In this document: positions 8,624 to 16,360 of the stretch, piece after piece
Numbering within the stretch: position 1 is the stretch's first letter
How the letters are laid out: every line of letters begins with the position of its first letter
DNA from: Rouxiella aceris
Lineage (GTDB): Bacteria; Pseudomonadota; Gammaproteobacteria; Enterobacterales; Enterobacteriaceae
Length of the DNA stretch: 64,000 bases
NCBI RefSeq assembly: GCF_012933545.1
Contig: NZ_JAADJU010000006.1
Location: 62,001-126,000 of the forward strand
Direction: 5' to 3'
Notes under the pieces: generated by a model
Seen by the model: the letters and a program-made list of their open reading frames with translations, nothing else
Database searches by the model: none
Told to the model about the DNA's origin: nothing
Program-made: the position numbers and the translations under genes

Positions 8624-9813
8624 TGGAAAATACTCTCTTGCCTGGTGGCGCCGTTGCTATCTGTCTGATCCACGATCAGCACGTCACCGACGTTAAGGCC
8701 TTCAGTAATTTCGATATCGACATTGTTGCTGATGCCGGTCTTTACCTCGCGTACGGTTATTTGCTGTTTTTTATCAATGAGTTGTACCTGGGATTTACCC
8801 TCGACGATCTGCACGGCATGGACGGGCACCAGCAGCGCATTTTTTGCCTGATTTAGAGGCAGCGTAACCTGGGCGGTCATGGCAATGCGCAGCTTGTTAT
8901 CGGGATTGGGGACATCCAGCAGCGCATCATAATAAACCGAGGTGTTGGTCGATCCAGAACCGCTGCCAGAGGGGAGCGCATCATCTTTCATTACCGATTC
9001 CGGTGCCAATTCCACCGCCCGCAGCGTAGCGTCATAGCGTTTTTCCGGTTCGGCGAAAATGCTGAAGTAGCCTTTTTGCCCCGGTGCAATGCGGGTGATA
9101 TCCGCCTCGGAAATTTGTGCTTTGATGGTCATCACGTCCAGTCGGGCAAGTTTGATAATGGTGGGGGCATTTTGACTGGCGTTAACGGTTTGCCCTTGCT
9201 GGGTGATCACGGCAATCACTATGCCATCCATCGGTGCCAGGACCTTGGTGTAACTCAAATCAAGTTTTTTCTTATCGACTTCAATTTGTGCCTGGATCAG
9301 GCGGGCACCCAAAGCAACCAACTCGGCCTGGGTAGTTTTTAGCGTGGTTTCGGCATTTTCATAGTCTTCGCGTGAGCTGGCGTCCTCTTTTAACATACGT
9401 TGCTGGCGGGCAAACTGGGCACGGGCCTGTTTCAGGACGGCCTGTTTGGCAAGCTGATCTGCCTGAACGACTTTTAACGCCGCCTCGGCATTACGCAGGT
9501 TATTACGTTGCTGCAGATCGTCAATTTCGGCAATCAGCTGCCCCTTAACCACTTTATCGCCCATTTTTACCTGCAGGGATTTGACTTGTCCGGTGACCTG
9601 GGCACCGACATTGACGCGTTCAATGGCATAGATTTTTCCGGTTGCCAGCACGGCGTTTTCAATATCGCCACGACGGACAGTGGCAGTATTATGATTGTTT
9701 TTTGCCGGTTCCAGTAACCAGGATAAATAAAAATAGAAAGAAGGAATAATAAGAAGGAGTAAAATAAATAGCGTCTTTTTTGACGTTAATTTTCCTTTTT
9801 TGATATTTTTCAA
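8620..9813 (-). CDS. MacA-type periplasmic adaptor (HlyD/RND-MFP family)
   Basis: 397 residues with a TTG start at 9813; no ATG exists nearby and the N-terminus (basic stretch, then LFILLLLIIPSFYFYLSWL) is a fitting membrane anchor. Domains in order: lipoyl-like half (GAQVTGQVKSLQVKMGDKVV), long alpha-hairpin coiled coil (about 100-190), second lipoyl half (VLAPMDGIVIAVITQQGQTV), beta-barrel and membrane-proximal domain, with a Gly/Ser-rich insert (SGSGSGS) at about residue 289. It should join the MacB-type transporter to the outer-membrane channel encoded downstream. It overlaps the transporter gene by four bases. A hairpin in the 101-bp gap before it may separate its expression from the small peptide gene upstream. 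Confidence 0.92.
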   Translation of the reverse strand: MKNIKKGKLTSKKTLFILLLLIIPSFYFYLSWLLEPAKNNHNTATVRRGDIENAVLATGKIYAIERVNVGAQVTGQVKSLQVKMGDKVVKGQLIAEIDDLQQRNNLRNAEAALKVVQADQLAKQAVLKQARAQFARQQRMLKEDASSREDYENAETTLKTTQAELVALGARLIQAQIEVDKKKLDLSYTKVLAPMDGIVIAVITQQGQTVNASQNAPTIIKLARLDVMTIKAQISEADITRIAPGQKGYFSIFAEPEKRYDATLRAVELAPESVMKDDALPSGSGSGSTNTSVYYDALLDVPNPDNKLRIAMTAQVTLPLNQAKNALLVPVHAVQIVEGKSQVQLIDKKQQITVREVKTGISNNVDIEITEGLNVGDVLIVDQTDSNGATRQESIFQ

Positions 9814-9838
9814 TTTACTTTTCCAGGCATCTTATATT

Positions 9839-9871
9839 ATCCAGCCTGAATGGTACATGGACAGGCTGGAT
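9839..9871 (-). repeat. 10-bp perfect inverted repeat between peptide gene and adaptor gene
   Basis: ATCCAGCCTG and CAGGCTGGAT are separated by 13 bases. The stem sits in the leader of the adaptor gene and is not followed by a T-run on the minus strand, so it fits an RNA processing or stabilising hairpin or a regulatory dyad better than a terminator. Confidence 0.6.
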
Positions 9872-9914
9872 GGGTGAATCAATAAAAGATAAACATCTTG
9901 CCAATTTCTACCGG

Positions 9915-10175
9915 TTACGGATTGATTTGCCTTTCGCAACTAATACTGAAGAGTATGGCTCTGCCGTGAAATACTGAAAATGCAGCAAAGGTTGCGCCGA
10001 TGGGTGTAAAGGCACTGACGTAAACAGGCATCAGTTGCAAGCCGCTGAAACGGTCGGTGCCTTGACATTGATAGCTATTTAGCCAGAAAAAAAATGGGCT
10101 GGTGGCTGTGGCCTGTGTGGCAAACGAGCAGCCAAGGAGTAAAGAAGCCAACAGCGTTTTGATAATGATTTTCAT
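9915..10175 (-). CDS. Small secreted peptide precursor, function unknown, first gene of the efflux cluster
   Basis: 86 residues with ATG at 10175 and a clear ribosome site (AAGGATG). Residues 1-24 look like a Sec signal (KIIIKTLLASLLLGC, then cleavage after ATA); Cys16 could alternatively form a weak lipobox (LLGC). The mature part is aromatic-rich (SPFFFWLNSYQC) and has two cysteines, Cys37 and Cys80, that could form a disulfide in the periplasm. I recognise no family. It is 101 bp upstream of, and on the same strand as, the MacA/MacB/channel genes. MacB-type pumps export periplasmic peptides, so this may be the cargo; it could equally be a periplasmic accessory or sensor. Expression as a protein is unproven. 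Confidence 0.6.
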   Translation of the reverse strand: MKIIIKTLLASLLLGCSFATQATATSPFFFWLNSYQCQGTDRFSGLQLMPVYVSAFTPIGATFAAFSVFHGRAILFSISCERQINP

Positions 10176-10220
10176 CGTAACATCCTTATTTTATACTCTG
10201 TTTGGGAGATCTTTGCGTCT

Positions 10221-10267
10221 GTTGATAGCAGATTTTTTGTTAACCTGTTCCACCCTCTGCTATCGAC
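10221..10267. promoter_or_regulatory. 12-bp inverted repeat upstream of the peptide/efflux cluster
   Basis: Arms GTTGATAGCAGA (10221-10232) and TCTGCTATCGAC (10256-10267) pair at 11 of 12 positions with 23 bases between them. The dyad lies 46-92 bp before the peptide start codon, where an operator would be expected. It has no T-run in the direction of transcription, so it is not a plain terminator. Confidence 0.45.
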
Positions 10268-10889
10268 CGGATAATATGTTTTTTAATGAATAATGATACT
10301 GAGTTTTGTGTGAAGAATGCTGATGTTTGTAATTTTTATATTATGAAAGTTGAAGCACCGGAAAATTCATGCTGTACTCATGATGGTAAATAAATTGTTA
10401 TATTTGAATTTTTTAATTTCCCGATTTTATTTATTGCCTGGAATTTATTTTTAGAATGGATGCATTGATTGGGGTTATTTAGGTAATGTGGGTATCTCGC
10501 TAATATGATGATGGGATCTGCCCGGCGGTTCAGGGAGTAAGGGATATTTTTACTTTATCCTGTTATATGAGCGCGATGACCTGTCGCCGGCTTCTTTTAT
10601 GCGCTGGGGGAGAGCAATGGCCGATCTTGCCGCCAACCTTTGCCGGTCTGCTCCGGGAAAGGGCTTTCGTTGGCTGCAGACACCGCGCATTGTTTCTCGT
10701 CTAAGGGTGCAAAGTGCGGTTGATCCCGTCACACTGTGTAAAGTTTGTGACGCCGCAAGGGCATTTCTTCATTTCTTGGTGCGAATAGATTAGCGTATGC
10801 ATTATCAATCAGACTGCGCATTTTTGGCAGTCAGAGACATTTTTATCGGTGAACAGCCAGTGATACAACCAGCGAGGATAAAGGCAAGT
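10268..10889. other. Intergenic stretch upstream of slt
   Basis: About 620 bp without a convincing gene. The first 230 bases (to about 10500) are very AT-rich, the remainder has host-like composition and presumably carries the slt promoter. Short frames at 10599-10793 and an in-frame extension of slt (from 10797) have no support. Confidence 0.5.
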
Positions 10890-12818
10890 ATGGTCAAGGC
10901 GGACAAGTGGCGGTTTCTGGCAGTAGGTTTTTTGTTCGTTGCGGTATCAGGCGCGGCCAAGGCTGATTCTCTTGATGCCCAGCGGCAGCGTTATATGCAG
11001 ATAAAACAGGCGTGGGACAGTAATCAGCTGGATGTCGTTGCGCAGTTAATGCCGACGCTGACGGATTATCCTCTCTATCCTTATCTGCAATACCGACAGT
11101 TGACACAAGATATCGCATTGGTAACGCCACAGCAGGTAACGGCTTTTGTACAAGCGAATCCGACATTACCGCCGGCGCGTTCCTTGCCGGCCCGCTTTGT
11201 GAATGAGTTGGCGCAACGTCAAGACTGGCAGGGTCTGCTATCTTTCAGCCCGCAGGCACCCAAGCCGGTAGCCGCGCGCTGTAATTACTATTTTGCCAAA
11301 TGGTCAACGGGTCAGCAGCAGGTGGCCTTTGATGGTGCCAAAGATATCTGGTTGACCGGCACATCATTGCCGACAGTCTGCGATAAATTATTTACGGTGT
11401 GGCAACAGGCGGGCAATCAAACCCCATTGACCACCCTGCAGCGTATTGGTCTGGCGATGAAGGCGGGTAATACCAGTCTGGTTAGCTTCCTGGCCAAACA
11501 GCTGCCAGCGGATTACCAGACCATGAGTGATGCACTGGTGAAATTGCAAAACGATCCAACCAGCGTTGAAAGTTTTGCCCGCACCGTCGGACCGACCGAT
11601 TTTACCCGCAATGCGGTCACCCTGGCCTTTGCCCGTATTGCTCGCGATGATGTTGAAAACGCCCGTTCGATGCTGCCGGTGCTGGTGCGCTTGCAGAAAA
11701 TGGATGATAGCGACCGCCTGGTGCTGGAAGAAGCTGTTGCCTGGCGTCTGATGGGGTCTGATGCCACACCAGAGCAAGCTGCATGGCGTGACAGCGTGAT
11801 TTTGCGCAGTCATTCCACCTCGTTGGTGGAGCGCCGTATTCGTATGTCGCTGGCCAGTGGCGATCGCAAAGGATTAAGTCAGTGGATAGCCAGATTGCCG
11901 GCTGACGCCATGCAGGAAGATGAATGGCGCTACTGGCAGGCATCGCTGCTGATCGATCAGGGGCAGCGGGCAGAAGGAGAGAGCATGTTGCGTTCCCTGA
12001 TGCAGGGACGTGGCTTCTATCCGATGGCGGCGGCACAAAAGCTTAATGTTGCCTATCCGCTGACCATCTCTGTGACTGCCCGGCCGGACAGCAGCCTTGA
12101 CCAGCTACCGGAAATTGCGCGCATTCGTGAGTTGATGTATTGGCAGATGAATAATCTGGCCCGTAGCGAATGGAGCTATCTGATACTCAGTCGCAGCAAG
12201 CCCCAGCAGGAAATGCTGGCGCGTTATGCCTATGAAAACAACTGGCCGGAACTGAGCGTACAAGCCACCATCACTGGCAAGCTATGGGACGCTTTGCAAG
12301 AACGTTTCCCGCTGGCCTGGTCAAACGAGTTCCGTCAGGCCACGGAAAACAAAGGGATCACGCAAAGTTATGCCATGGCCATTGCCCGGCAGGAAAGTGC
12401 CTGGGATCCGCAGGCGCGCTCGCCGGTCGGTGCTGCGGGGCTGATGCAACTGATGCCGTCCACGGCGGAGCATACGGTGCAGATGAACGGTATTCCCGGG
12501 TATATTAACAGCAGCCAGCTGTTTGATCCGCAGACCAATATCACCATCGGCACCGGCTATCTGGAGTATGTCTACCAGATGTTTGGTCGCAACCGTATTC
12601 TCTCCAGTGCGGCGTACAATGCCGGACCTTCACGGGTCAATACCTGGCTGGGTAATACCGGCGGTCAGGTAGATGCGGTGGCTTTTGTCGAAAGCATTCC
12701 TTTCTCGGAAACTCGCCGATATGTTAAAAATGTGTTAGCATATGATGCATTCTATCGCTACTTTTTGCATCAGCCAGCCAAAATTCTGACCGATGCAGAG
12801 TGGCAGCGGCGTTATTGA
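10890..12818 (+). CDS. slt: Soluble lytic murein transglycosylase
   Basis: The ATG at 10890 gives 642 residues (E. coli 645) and a normal signal peptide ending KADS; the frame is open 93 bases further upstream but that would place 31 unrelated residues before the signal. The protein is the doughnut-shaped periplasmic enzyme that cleaves peptidoglycan between MurNAc and GlcNAc with 1,6-anhydro product. The N-terminal alpha-superhelical U and L domains are followed by the catalytic domain with the Glu motif ARQESAWDPQARSPVGAAG and LMQLMPSTA near residues 495-520, and the final NAGPSRVNTW. trpR follows 56 bp downstream, as in E. coli. Confidence 0.96.
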   Translation: MVKADKWRFLAVGFLFVAVSGAAKADSLDAQRQRYMQIKQAWDSNQLDVVAQLMPTLTDYPLYPYLQYRQLTQDIALVTPQQVTAFVQANPTLPPARSLPARFVNELAQRQDWQGLLSFSPQAPKPVAARCNYYFAKWSTGQQQVAFDGAKDIWLTGTSLPTVCDKLFTVWQQAGNQTPLTTLQRIGLAMKAGNTSLVSFLAKQLPADYQTMSDALVKLQNDPTSVESFARTVGPTDFTRNAVTLAFARIARDDVENARSMLPVLVRLQKMDDSDRLVLEEAVAWRLMGSDATPEQAAWRDSVILRSHSTSLVERRIRMSLASGDRKGLSQWIARLPADAMQEDEWRYWQASLLIDQGQRAEGESMLRSLMQGRGFYPMAAAQKLNVAYPLTISVTARPDSSLDQLPEIARIRELMYWQMNNLARSEWSYLILSRSKPQQEMLARYAYENNWPELSVQATITGKLWDALQERFPLAWSNEFRQATENKGITQSYAMAIARQESAWDPQARSPVGAAGLMQLMPSTAEHTVQMNGIPGYINSSQLFDPQTNITIGTGYLEYVYQMFGRNRILSSAAYNAGPSRVNTWLGNTGGQVDAVAFVESIPFSETRRYVKNVLAYDAFYRYFLHQPAKILTDAEWQRRY

Positions 12819-12844
12819 TATTTACGCCATTATGGTATGCTGCT

Positions 12845-12862
12845 GTACTAGTTCAATAGTAT
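12845..12862 (+). promoter_or_regulatory. TrpR operator in the trpR promoter
   Basis: GTACTAGTTCAATAGTAT closely follows the trp operator pattern (GnACTAGTTnACTAGTnC), with two changes. It lies 13 bases before the trpR ATG, and a TGTACT -10-like hexamer with TTTACG 17 bp upstream overlaps it, so tryptophan-bound TrpR should block its own promoter. Confidence 0.8.
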
Positions 12863-12874
12863 GGCAGCGTATCG

Positions 12875-13219
12875 ATGGCACAAATATCTCTAAACGACCC
12901 GGCTCTTTCCCAACAAGGCAATGAGGACTGGCAATGCTTTATGGCATTGCTACAGCAAGCTTTTGCTGAAAATTTGCACACTTCTCTGTTACAGCTGTTT
13001 TTAACGCCGGATGAACGTACCGCGTTGGGGACCCGGCTAAGAATTATTGAAGAGTTGATGAAAGGGGAACTGAGCCAGCGTGAGTTGAAAAACCAGCTGG
13101 GGGCGGGGATTGCCACCATTACTCGCGGCTCTAACGGCTTAAAAGCCGCGCCGCCAGAATTGAAAGCCTGGTTGGCAGCGCAGTTACTTGAGCCTGCAAA
13201 AAGGGATAATCCGCAGTAG
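12875..13219 (+). CDS. trpR: Trp operon repressor
   Basis: 114 residues, against 108 in E. coli. The all-helical repressor core is intact: [20 protein letters not shown] for the dimer core and the DNA-binding helix-turn-helix [21 protein letters not shown] with the tryptophan-binding Arg and Gly region. The last residues after ELKAWL form a slightly longer C-terminal tail. It binds L-tryptophan as co-repressor and represses trp, aroH, mtr and its own gene; the operator just upstream supports autoregulation. It stops eight bases before the convergent yjjX stop. Confidence 0.96.
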   Translation: MAQISLNDPALSQQGNEDWQCFMALLQQAFAENLHTSLLQLFLTPDERTALGTRLRIIEELMKGELSQRELKNQLGAGIATITRGSNGLKAAPPELKAWLAAQLLEPAKRDNPQ

Positions 13220-13227
13220 GATGGCGA

Positions 13228-13761
13228 TCAATGCGTTTGTGAACGCGTTTGATAAATCGCATTATGAAAAGGTGCCAGTGCTAACACCAATGCCTGATGA
13301 TATACGCTGGTGCGCGTCAGTTTGCCGGCGGTAAAGATGCCAATCGCGCCGCCTTTTCTTTTTACTTCGGCAATACCGGTAAGTTTCTCCATTTCATCAC
13401 CTAATTCCCCCCCCTGATTGATCTCCTGTAATATAATTTCAGGCAACATAAGGCTGGCAGAACGTGATTCGCCGCGTTGGTGCATATTTTCTATCACCAT
13501 CCAGGCAAAGGTCATGTTGTCTTCTATACCGGCCTCAACGCCGACCCAAAAGTCAGCTTCCGGCCGCACCTGTCGAGCACTGATCACGCGATGGCGGGCA
13601 CCGGTGCGGGTCTCGATGCTGCCAATCGGTTGAGCGGGAACGCCACTGTCGACGTCTACGCCTTCAATGCGAAAGGTGTCCGCGCCGAAAATGTCCGCAA
13701 ATGCCAGCTCAATAGCTTTAATTTTGGCAGGGTTAGTCGTAGCAGCGATAACGTGATACAT
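13228..13761 (-). CDS. yjjX: Non-canonical purine NTP phosphatase (ITPase/XTPase) YjjX
   Basis: 177 residues from ATG at 13761, where AAGGAC gives a good ribosome site and the conserved N-terminus ([20 protein letters not shown]) begins; an upstream ATG adds 16 residues without homology. Family hallmarks: TNPAK nucleotide-binding start, [13 protein letters not shown], GxxxTGI and the C-terminal [20 protein letters not shown]. The enzyme hydrolyses ITP and XTP to keep deaminated purines out of nucleic acid. It is divergent from gpmB with 50 bp between start codons, as in related bacteria. Confidence 0.94.
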   Translation of the reverse strand: MYHVIAATTNPAKIKAIELAFADIFGADTFRIEGVDVDSGVPAQPIGSIETRTGARHRVISARQVRPEADFWVGVEAGIEDNMTFAWMVIENMHQRGESRSASLMLPEIILQEINQGGELGDEMEKLTGIAEVKRKGGAIGIFTAGKLTRTSVYHQALVLALAPFHNAIYQTRSQTH

Positions 13762-13811
13762 AGATTTTATTGTCCTTAAGCTTATTTCACGCAGTATAAC
13801 GGAAAACACTC

Positions 13812-14459
13812 ATGTTACAGGTATATCTCGTCCGTCATGGCGAAACCGAATGGAATGCCGCACGCCGAATTCAAGGCCAGTCTGACAGCCCATTAACCGA
13901 AAAAGGCATCTTTCAGGCACAACAAGTCGCCGAGAGGGTGCGTAATGAGGGTATCACACATGTGATAGCCAGCGATCTCGGACGAACTAAACACACTGCA
14001 GAAATCATCGCCGATGCCTGTGGTTGCCAGGTAGTGACTGAACCCAGATTGCGTGAACTGCATATGGGGGTGCTGGAAGCGCGCAATATCGATAGTTTGA
14101 CGGCAGAGGAAGAAGTCTGGCGCAAGCAGATGGTTGATGGCACGCCGCGTGGCCGCATCCCTGAAGGGGAGACCATGAGCGAACTGGCAGCGCGCATGCG
14201 TGAGGCACTGAATAACTGCCTCAGTCTGCCGGCTGGCAGCAAGCCGCTGCTGGTCAGTCACGGTATTGCCCTCGGTTGCCTGATCAGCACCATTTTGGGC
14301 TTGCCGGCTTATGCCGAGCGTCGCTTACGCTTGCGTAACTGTTCGATCTCGCGAGTGGATTATCAGCAAAGTGACTGGCTGGCGTCGGGATGGATAGTGG
14401 AAACCGCCGGGGATATTTCACACCTTGATCTGCCGGCATTAGACGAACTGCAACGCTAA
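13812..14459 (+). CDS. gpmB: Phosphoglycerate mutase-like histidine phosphatase GpmB
   Basis: 215 residues, the same as E. coli. The catalytic motif LVRHGETEWNAARRIQGQ carries the phosphohistidine in RHG, ASDLGRTKHTA the second phosphate pocket, and LLVSHGIALG the second histidine. Despite the name, members related to GpmB act as general phosphatases, and mutase activity is not certain. It is convergent with rob; an imperfect palindrome fills the 133-bp gap. Confidence 0.94.
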   Translation: MLQVYLVRHGETEWNAARRIQGQSDSPLTEKGIFQAQQVAERVRNEGITHVIASDLGRTKHTAEIIADACGCQVVTEPRLRELHMGVLEARNIDSLTAEEEVWRKQMVDGTPRGRIPEGETMSELAARMREALNNCLSLPAGSKPLLVSHGIALGCLISTILGLPAYAERRLRLRNCSISRVDYQQSDWLASGWIVETAGDISHLDLPALDELQR

Positions 14460-14503
14460 ACTGAGGCCTGGCTTGTGTATTCACGTTAAGCCGGGTTGAT
14501 TGC

Positions 14504-14560
14504 CTGCCTGCAACGACCATGATCAAAGGGCTTGTCTTCAAGTCATTGGCGTTGCGGCAG
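14504..14560. repeat. Imperfect 18-19 bp palindrome between convergent gpmB and rob
   Basis: CTGCCTGCAACGACCATGA (14504-14522) and TCATTGGCGTTGCGGCAG (14543-14560) pair with one bulge and two mismatches around a 20-base loop. It lies between two gene ends and could serve as a transcription barrier or be a dispersed palindromic unit. Only one copy is visible in this window. Confidence 0.45.
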
Positions 14561-14592
14561 TTGACCCGCCAAGCACAGCGACTATGCTGTGA

Positions 14593-15462
14593 TTAGCGTC
14601 TGATAGGGATCAGATAGTCGCACTCAAGTTCGGTAGGAGAGGTTGGACCCATCACTTTACGTTGCGTATGGAAACGCTCAATATCCTGACCTTTGCGGCG
14701 GATCAGTTTCAACATCGGCAAGCAGGTACCGTACAGGGTGAGAATAAATTCCTGCAGGCCTTCTGGCGAACCCTTAAAGCGGAATAGCGCGTATTCCCCC
14801 TCGTTGAGCACAATCTCCTGTCCTTCGGAGATATTGTCGGTGAGGTGGCTTGGCTCAATGGCGGTGGTATACATCACCTCCTGCTCGTCGTCCTTCTCCT
14901 GACTTGGTCGGGAATGGTGAAGACCATAGAGCAGTGGCGGCAGGGTGGTGTCTTCGCCAATATATTGTCGCCAGAAATGCTCGCGCATTTCATTACGATA
15001 GGTTGTAATTTGCTCCAGCGTACAGGAGTAGCTTTGTGTCACGCCAATCAGATGCTTCTCTGGCAGTGACAGGAACTCGGCCTGCGGCAGAATAAAGGCC
15101 CCGAGCCGAATGGGCGGACAGATGCCAAACGAATGCCAATCTTCAGAGCGACGATAAAGTGCCGGGGTTTGCGCAAATTGTTTTTTAAACGCGCGGGTGA
15201 AAGTCTGCTGCGAATCAAAACGGTATTGCAGAGCAATATCGAGAATAGGTCGACTGGTCAGACGCAGTGCTACAGCAGCTTTGGAAAGCCTGCGAGCCCG
15301 AATGTAAGCACCGATAGCATTATTCGTGACGTCTTTGAACATTCGCTGCAGGTGCCATTTTGAATAACCTGCTTTTGCGGCAACGTTGTCGAGTGATAAC
15401 GGCTGGTCCAAATGTGTTTCTAACCAGCTGAGAAGATCACGAATGATTCCTGCTTGATCCAT
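14593..15462 (-). CDS. rob: Right origin-binding protein Rob (AraC/XylS family)
   Basis: 289 residues as in E. coli. Two helix-turn-helix motifs occupy the N-terminal 110 residues (NVAAKAGYSKWHLQRMFK and ALQYRFDSQQTFTRAFKKQF), closely related to MarA/SoxS, followed by the GyrI-like effector-binding domain. Rob binds the right border of oriC and activates the mar/sox/rob regulon, including acrAB-tolC, when bile salts or dipyridyl bind its C-terminal domain. Start chosen at the first ATG (MDQAGIIRDLLSWLE). Transcribed toward gpmB. Confidence 0.96.
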   Translation of the reverse strand: MDQAGIIRDLLSWLETHLDQPLSLDNVAAKAGYSKWHLQRMFKDVTNNAIGAYIRARRLSKAAVALRLTSRPILDIALQYRFDSQQTFTRAFKKQFAQTPALYRRSEDWHSFGICPPIRLGAFILPQAEFLSLPEKHLIGVTQSYSCTLEQITTYRNEMREHFWRQYIGEDTTLPPLLYGLHHSRPSQEKDDEQEVMYTTAIEPSHLTDNISEGQEIVLNEGEYALFRFKGSPEGLQEFILTLYGTCLPMLKLIRRKGQDIERFHTQRKVMGPTSPTELECDYLIPIRR

Positions 15463-15669
15463 AGATCATCCTCGTTGAACTAATATGGCATAGAGTGTAA
15501 ACCCGTCCATAATAGCAATTTTTTAACAGTAAAACTCTCAGATATTTTTTAGCTTACTGTGCGATTTGAAAGCGAATAGGGTGAAATGATTTCAACTTTG
15601 TGAACACGCGCAAGTTGTTACAGTAAGACGCTGCGCTGTTCGTTCAATAAATGGACTTGAGGTAACTCG

Positions 15670-16146
15670 ATGAAAAAGTGTTGTATTTTTGTTATTGTAA
15701 CATTGTCTCTGTGCGCAACATTTGCTCAGGCAGAGCAAGTCGGATCCGTGGACACGGTATTTAAACTGTTTGGACCAGACCATAAAATCGTGGTGGAAGC
15801 CTTCGATGATCCGGATATTAAAAATGTAACCTGTTATATCAGCCGGGCAAAAACCGGCGGCATAAAGGGGGGACTTGGGCTGGCGGAAGATACCTCGGAT
15901 GCCGCAATATCCTGTCAACAAGTCGGAGCAATCGAGCTTGCTGATAATATCAAACAGGGCGGGGATAAAGGCACCGTTGTTTTCCAGAAACGGACCTCGC
16001 TGGTATTTAAAAAGCTGCAGGTGGTACGTTTTTATGATGCCAAACGTAATGCGCTTATTTACCTGAGCTACTCCGATAAAGTTGTCGACGGCTCCCCTAA
16101 AAATGCCATCAGCGCAGTACCGATTATCCCCTGGGGTAATCGCTAG
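15670..16146 (+). CDS. creA: CreA family periplasmic protein
   Basis: 158 residues with a Sec signal peptide ([18 protein letters not shown]) and AGGTAA before the ATG. The mature protein matches the CreA family: [53 protein letters not shown] and the C-terminal AVPIIPWG. The molecular function is not known; two cysteines may form a disulfide. In E. coli it heads creABCD, but here no creB, creC or creD follows, and a MITE-like repeat with terminator hairpins lies between it and arcA. Confidence 0.95.
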   Translation: MKKCCIFVIVTLSLCATFAQAEQVGSVDTVFKLFGPDHKIVVEAFDDPDIKNVTCYISRAKTGGIKGGLGLAEDTSDAAISCQQVGAIELADNIKQGGDKGTVVFQKRTSLVFKKLQVVRFYDAKRNALIYLSYSDKVVDGSPKNAISAVPIIPWGNR

Positions 16147-16179
16147 TATTGGCAGATGCTCTCTTGGGGCAGTAACTAA

Positions 16180-16203
16180 AAAGGCCAGCATAAGCTGGCC
16201 TTT
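16180..16203. terminator. Left terminator-type hairpin framing repeat copy A
   Basis: Perfect 10-bp stem (AAAGGCCAGC / GCTGGCCTTT) with ATAA loop, 33 bases after the creA stop. The same 24 bases recur at 16334-16357 on the other side of the repeat core. The left copy is followed by only TTT before CAGAC, so its T-run has been cut short relative to the right copy. Confidence 0.75.
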
Positions 16204-16211
16204 CAGACTGC

Positions 16212-16325
16212 TGACAAAGTCCATTATTAGGGAGAGTGCACCGTTGGGGTCGTAGCGGCTTGCCCGCCGGAGCGCCCCTGGGTGTGCTATGCCCGGGTAT
16301 CTCGATCATCAAGACGACTTTGTCA
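16212..16325. repeat. MITE-like dispersed repeat, copy A (114 bp)
   Basis: The core is bounded by perfect 10-bp terminal inverted repeats TGACAAAGTC and GACTTTGTCA. Internal sequence includes GGGAGAGTGCACCGTTGGGG, a CTTGCCCGCCGG segment and GTGTGCTATGCCCGGGTATC. A second copy lies at 50205-50319 in the opposite orientation, differing by one indel and about four substitutions. The interior is partly self-complementary (GTGCACC with GGTGTGC), so the whole unit may fold as one long hairpin. It encodes no protein. Length and termini resemble miniature inverted-repeat elements; it is not the ERIC sequence as I recall it. Confidence 0.85.
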
Positions 16326-16333
16326 TCAAAGTC

Positions 16334-16360
16334 AAAGGCCAGCATAAGCTGGCCTTTTTT
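16334..16360. terminator. Right terminator hairpin framing repeat copy A
   Basis: Identical 24-base hairpin to 16180-16203, here followed by a run of six T residues, so it is a competent intrinsic terminator for creA read-through; it also lies after the convergent arcA stop at 16455. Confidence 0.8.

Noticed and set aside
4251-10175. Export block considered as a darobactin-type (darABCDE) cluster
   Set aside because: There is no radical SAM gene and the peptide lacks the W-N-W-S-K-S-F core; only the tripartite pump logic is shared.
10599-10793. 64-codon frame upstream of slt
   Set aside because: No ribosome site, Arg/Ala/Cys-rich composition typical of a chance frame, ends four bases before another spurious start.
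16212-16325. Repeat considered as an ERIC element
   Set aside because: Length is similar (ERIC is about 127 bp), but the termini and interior do not match the ERIC consensus as I recall it.
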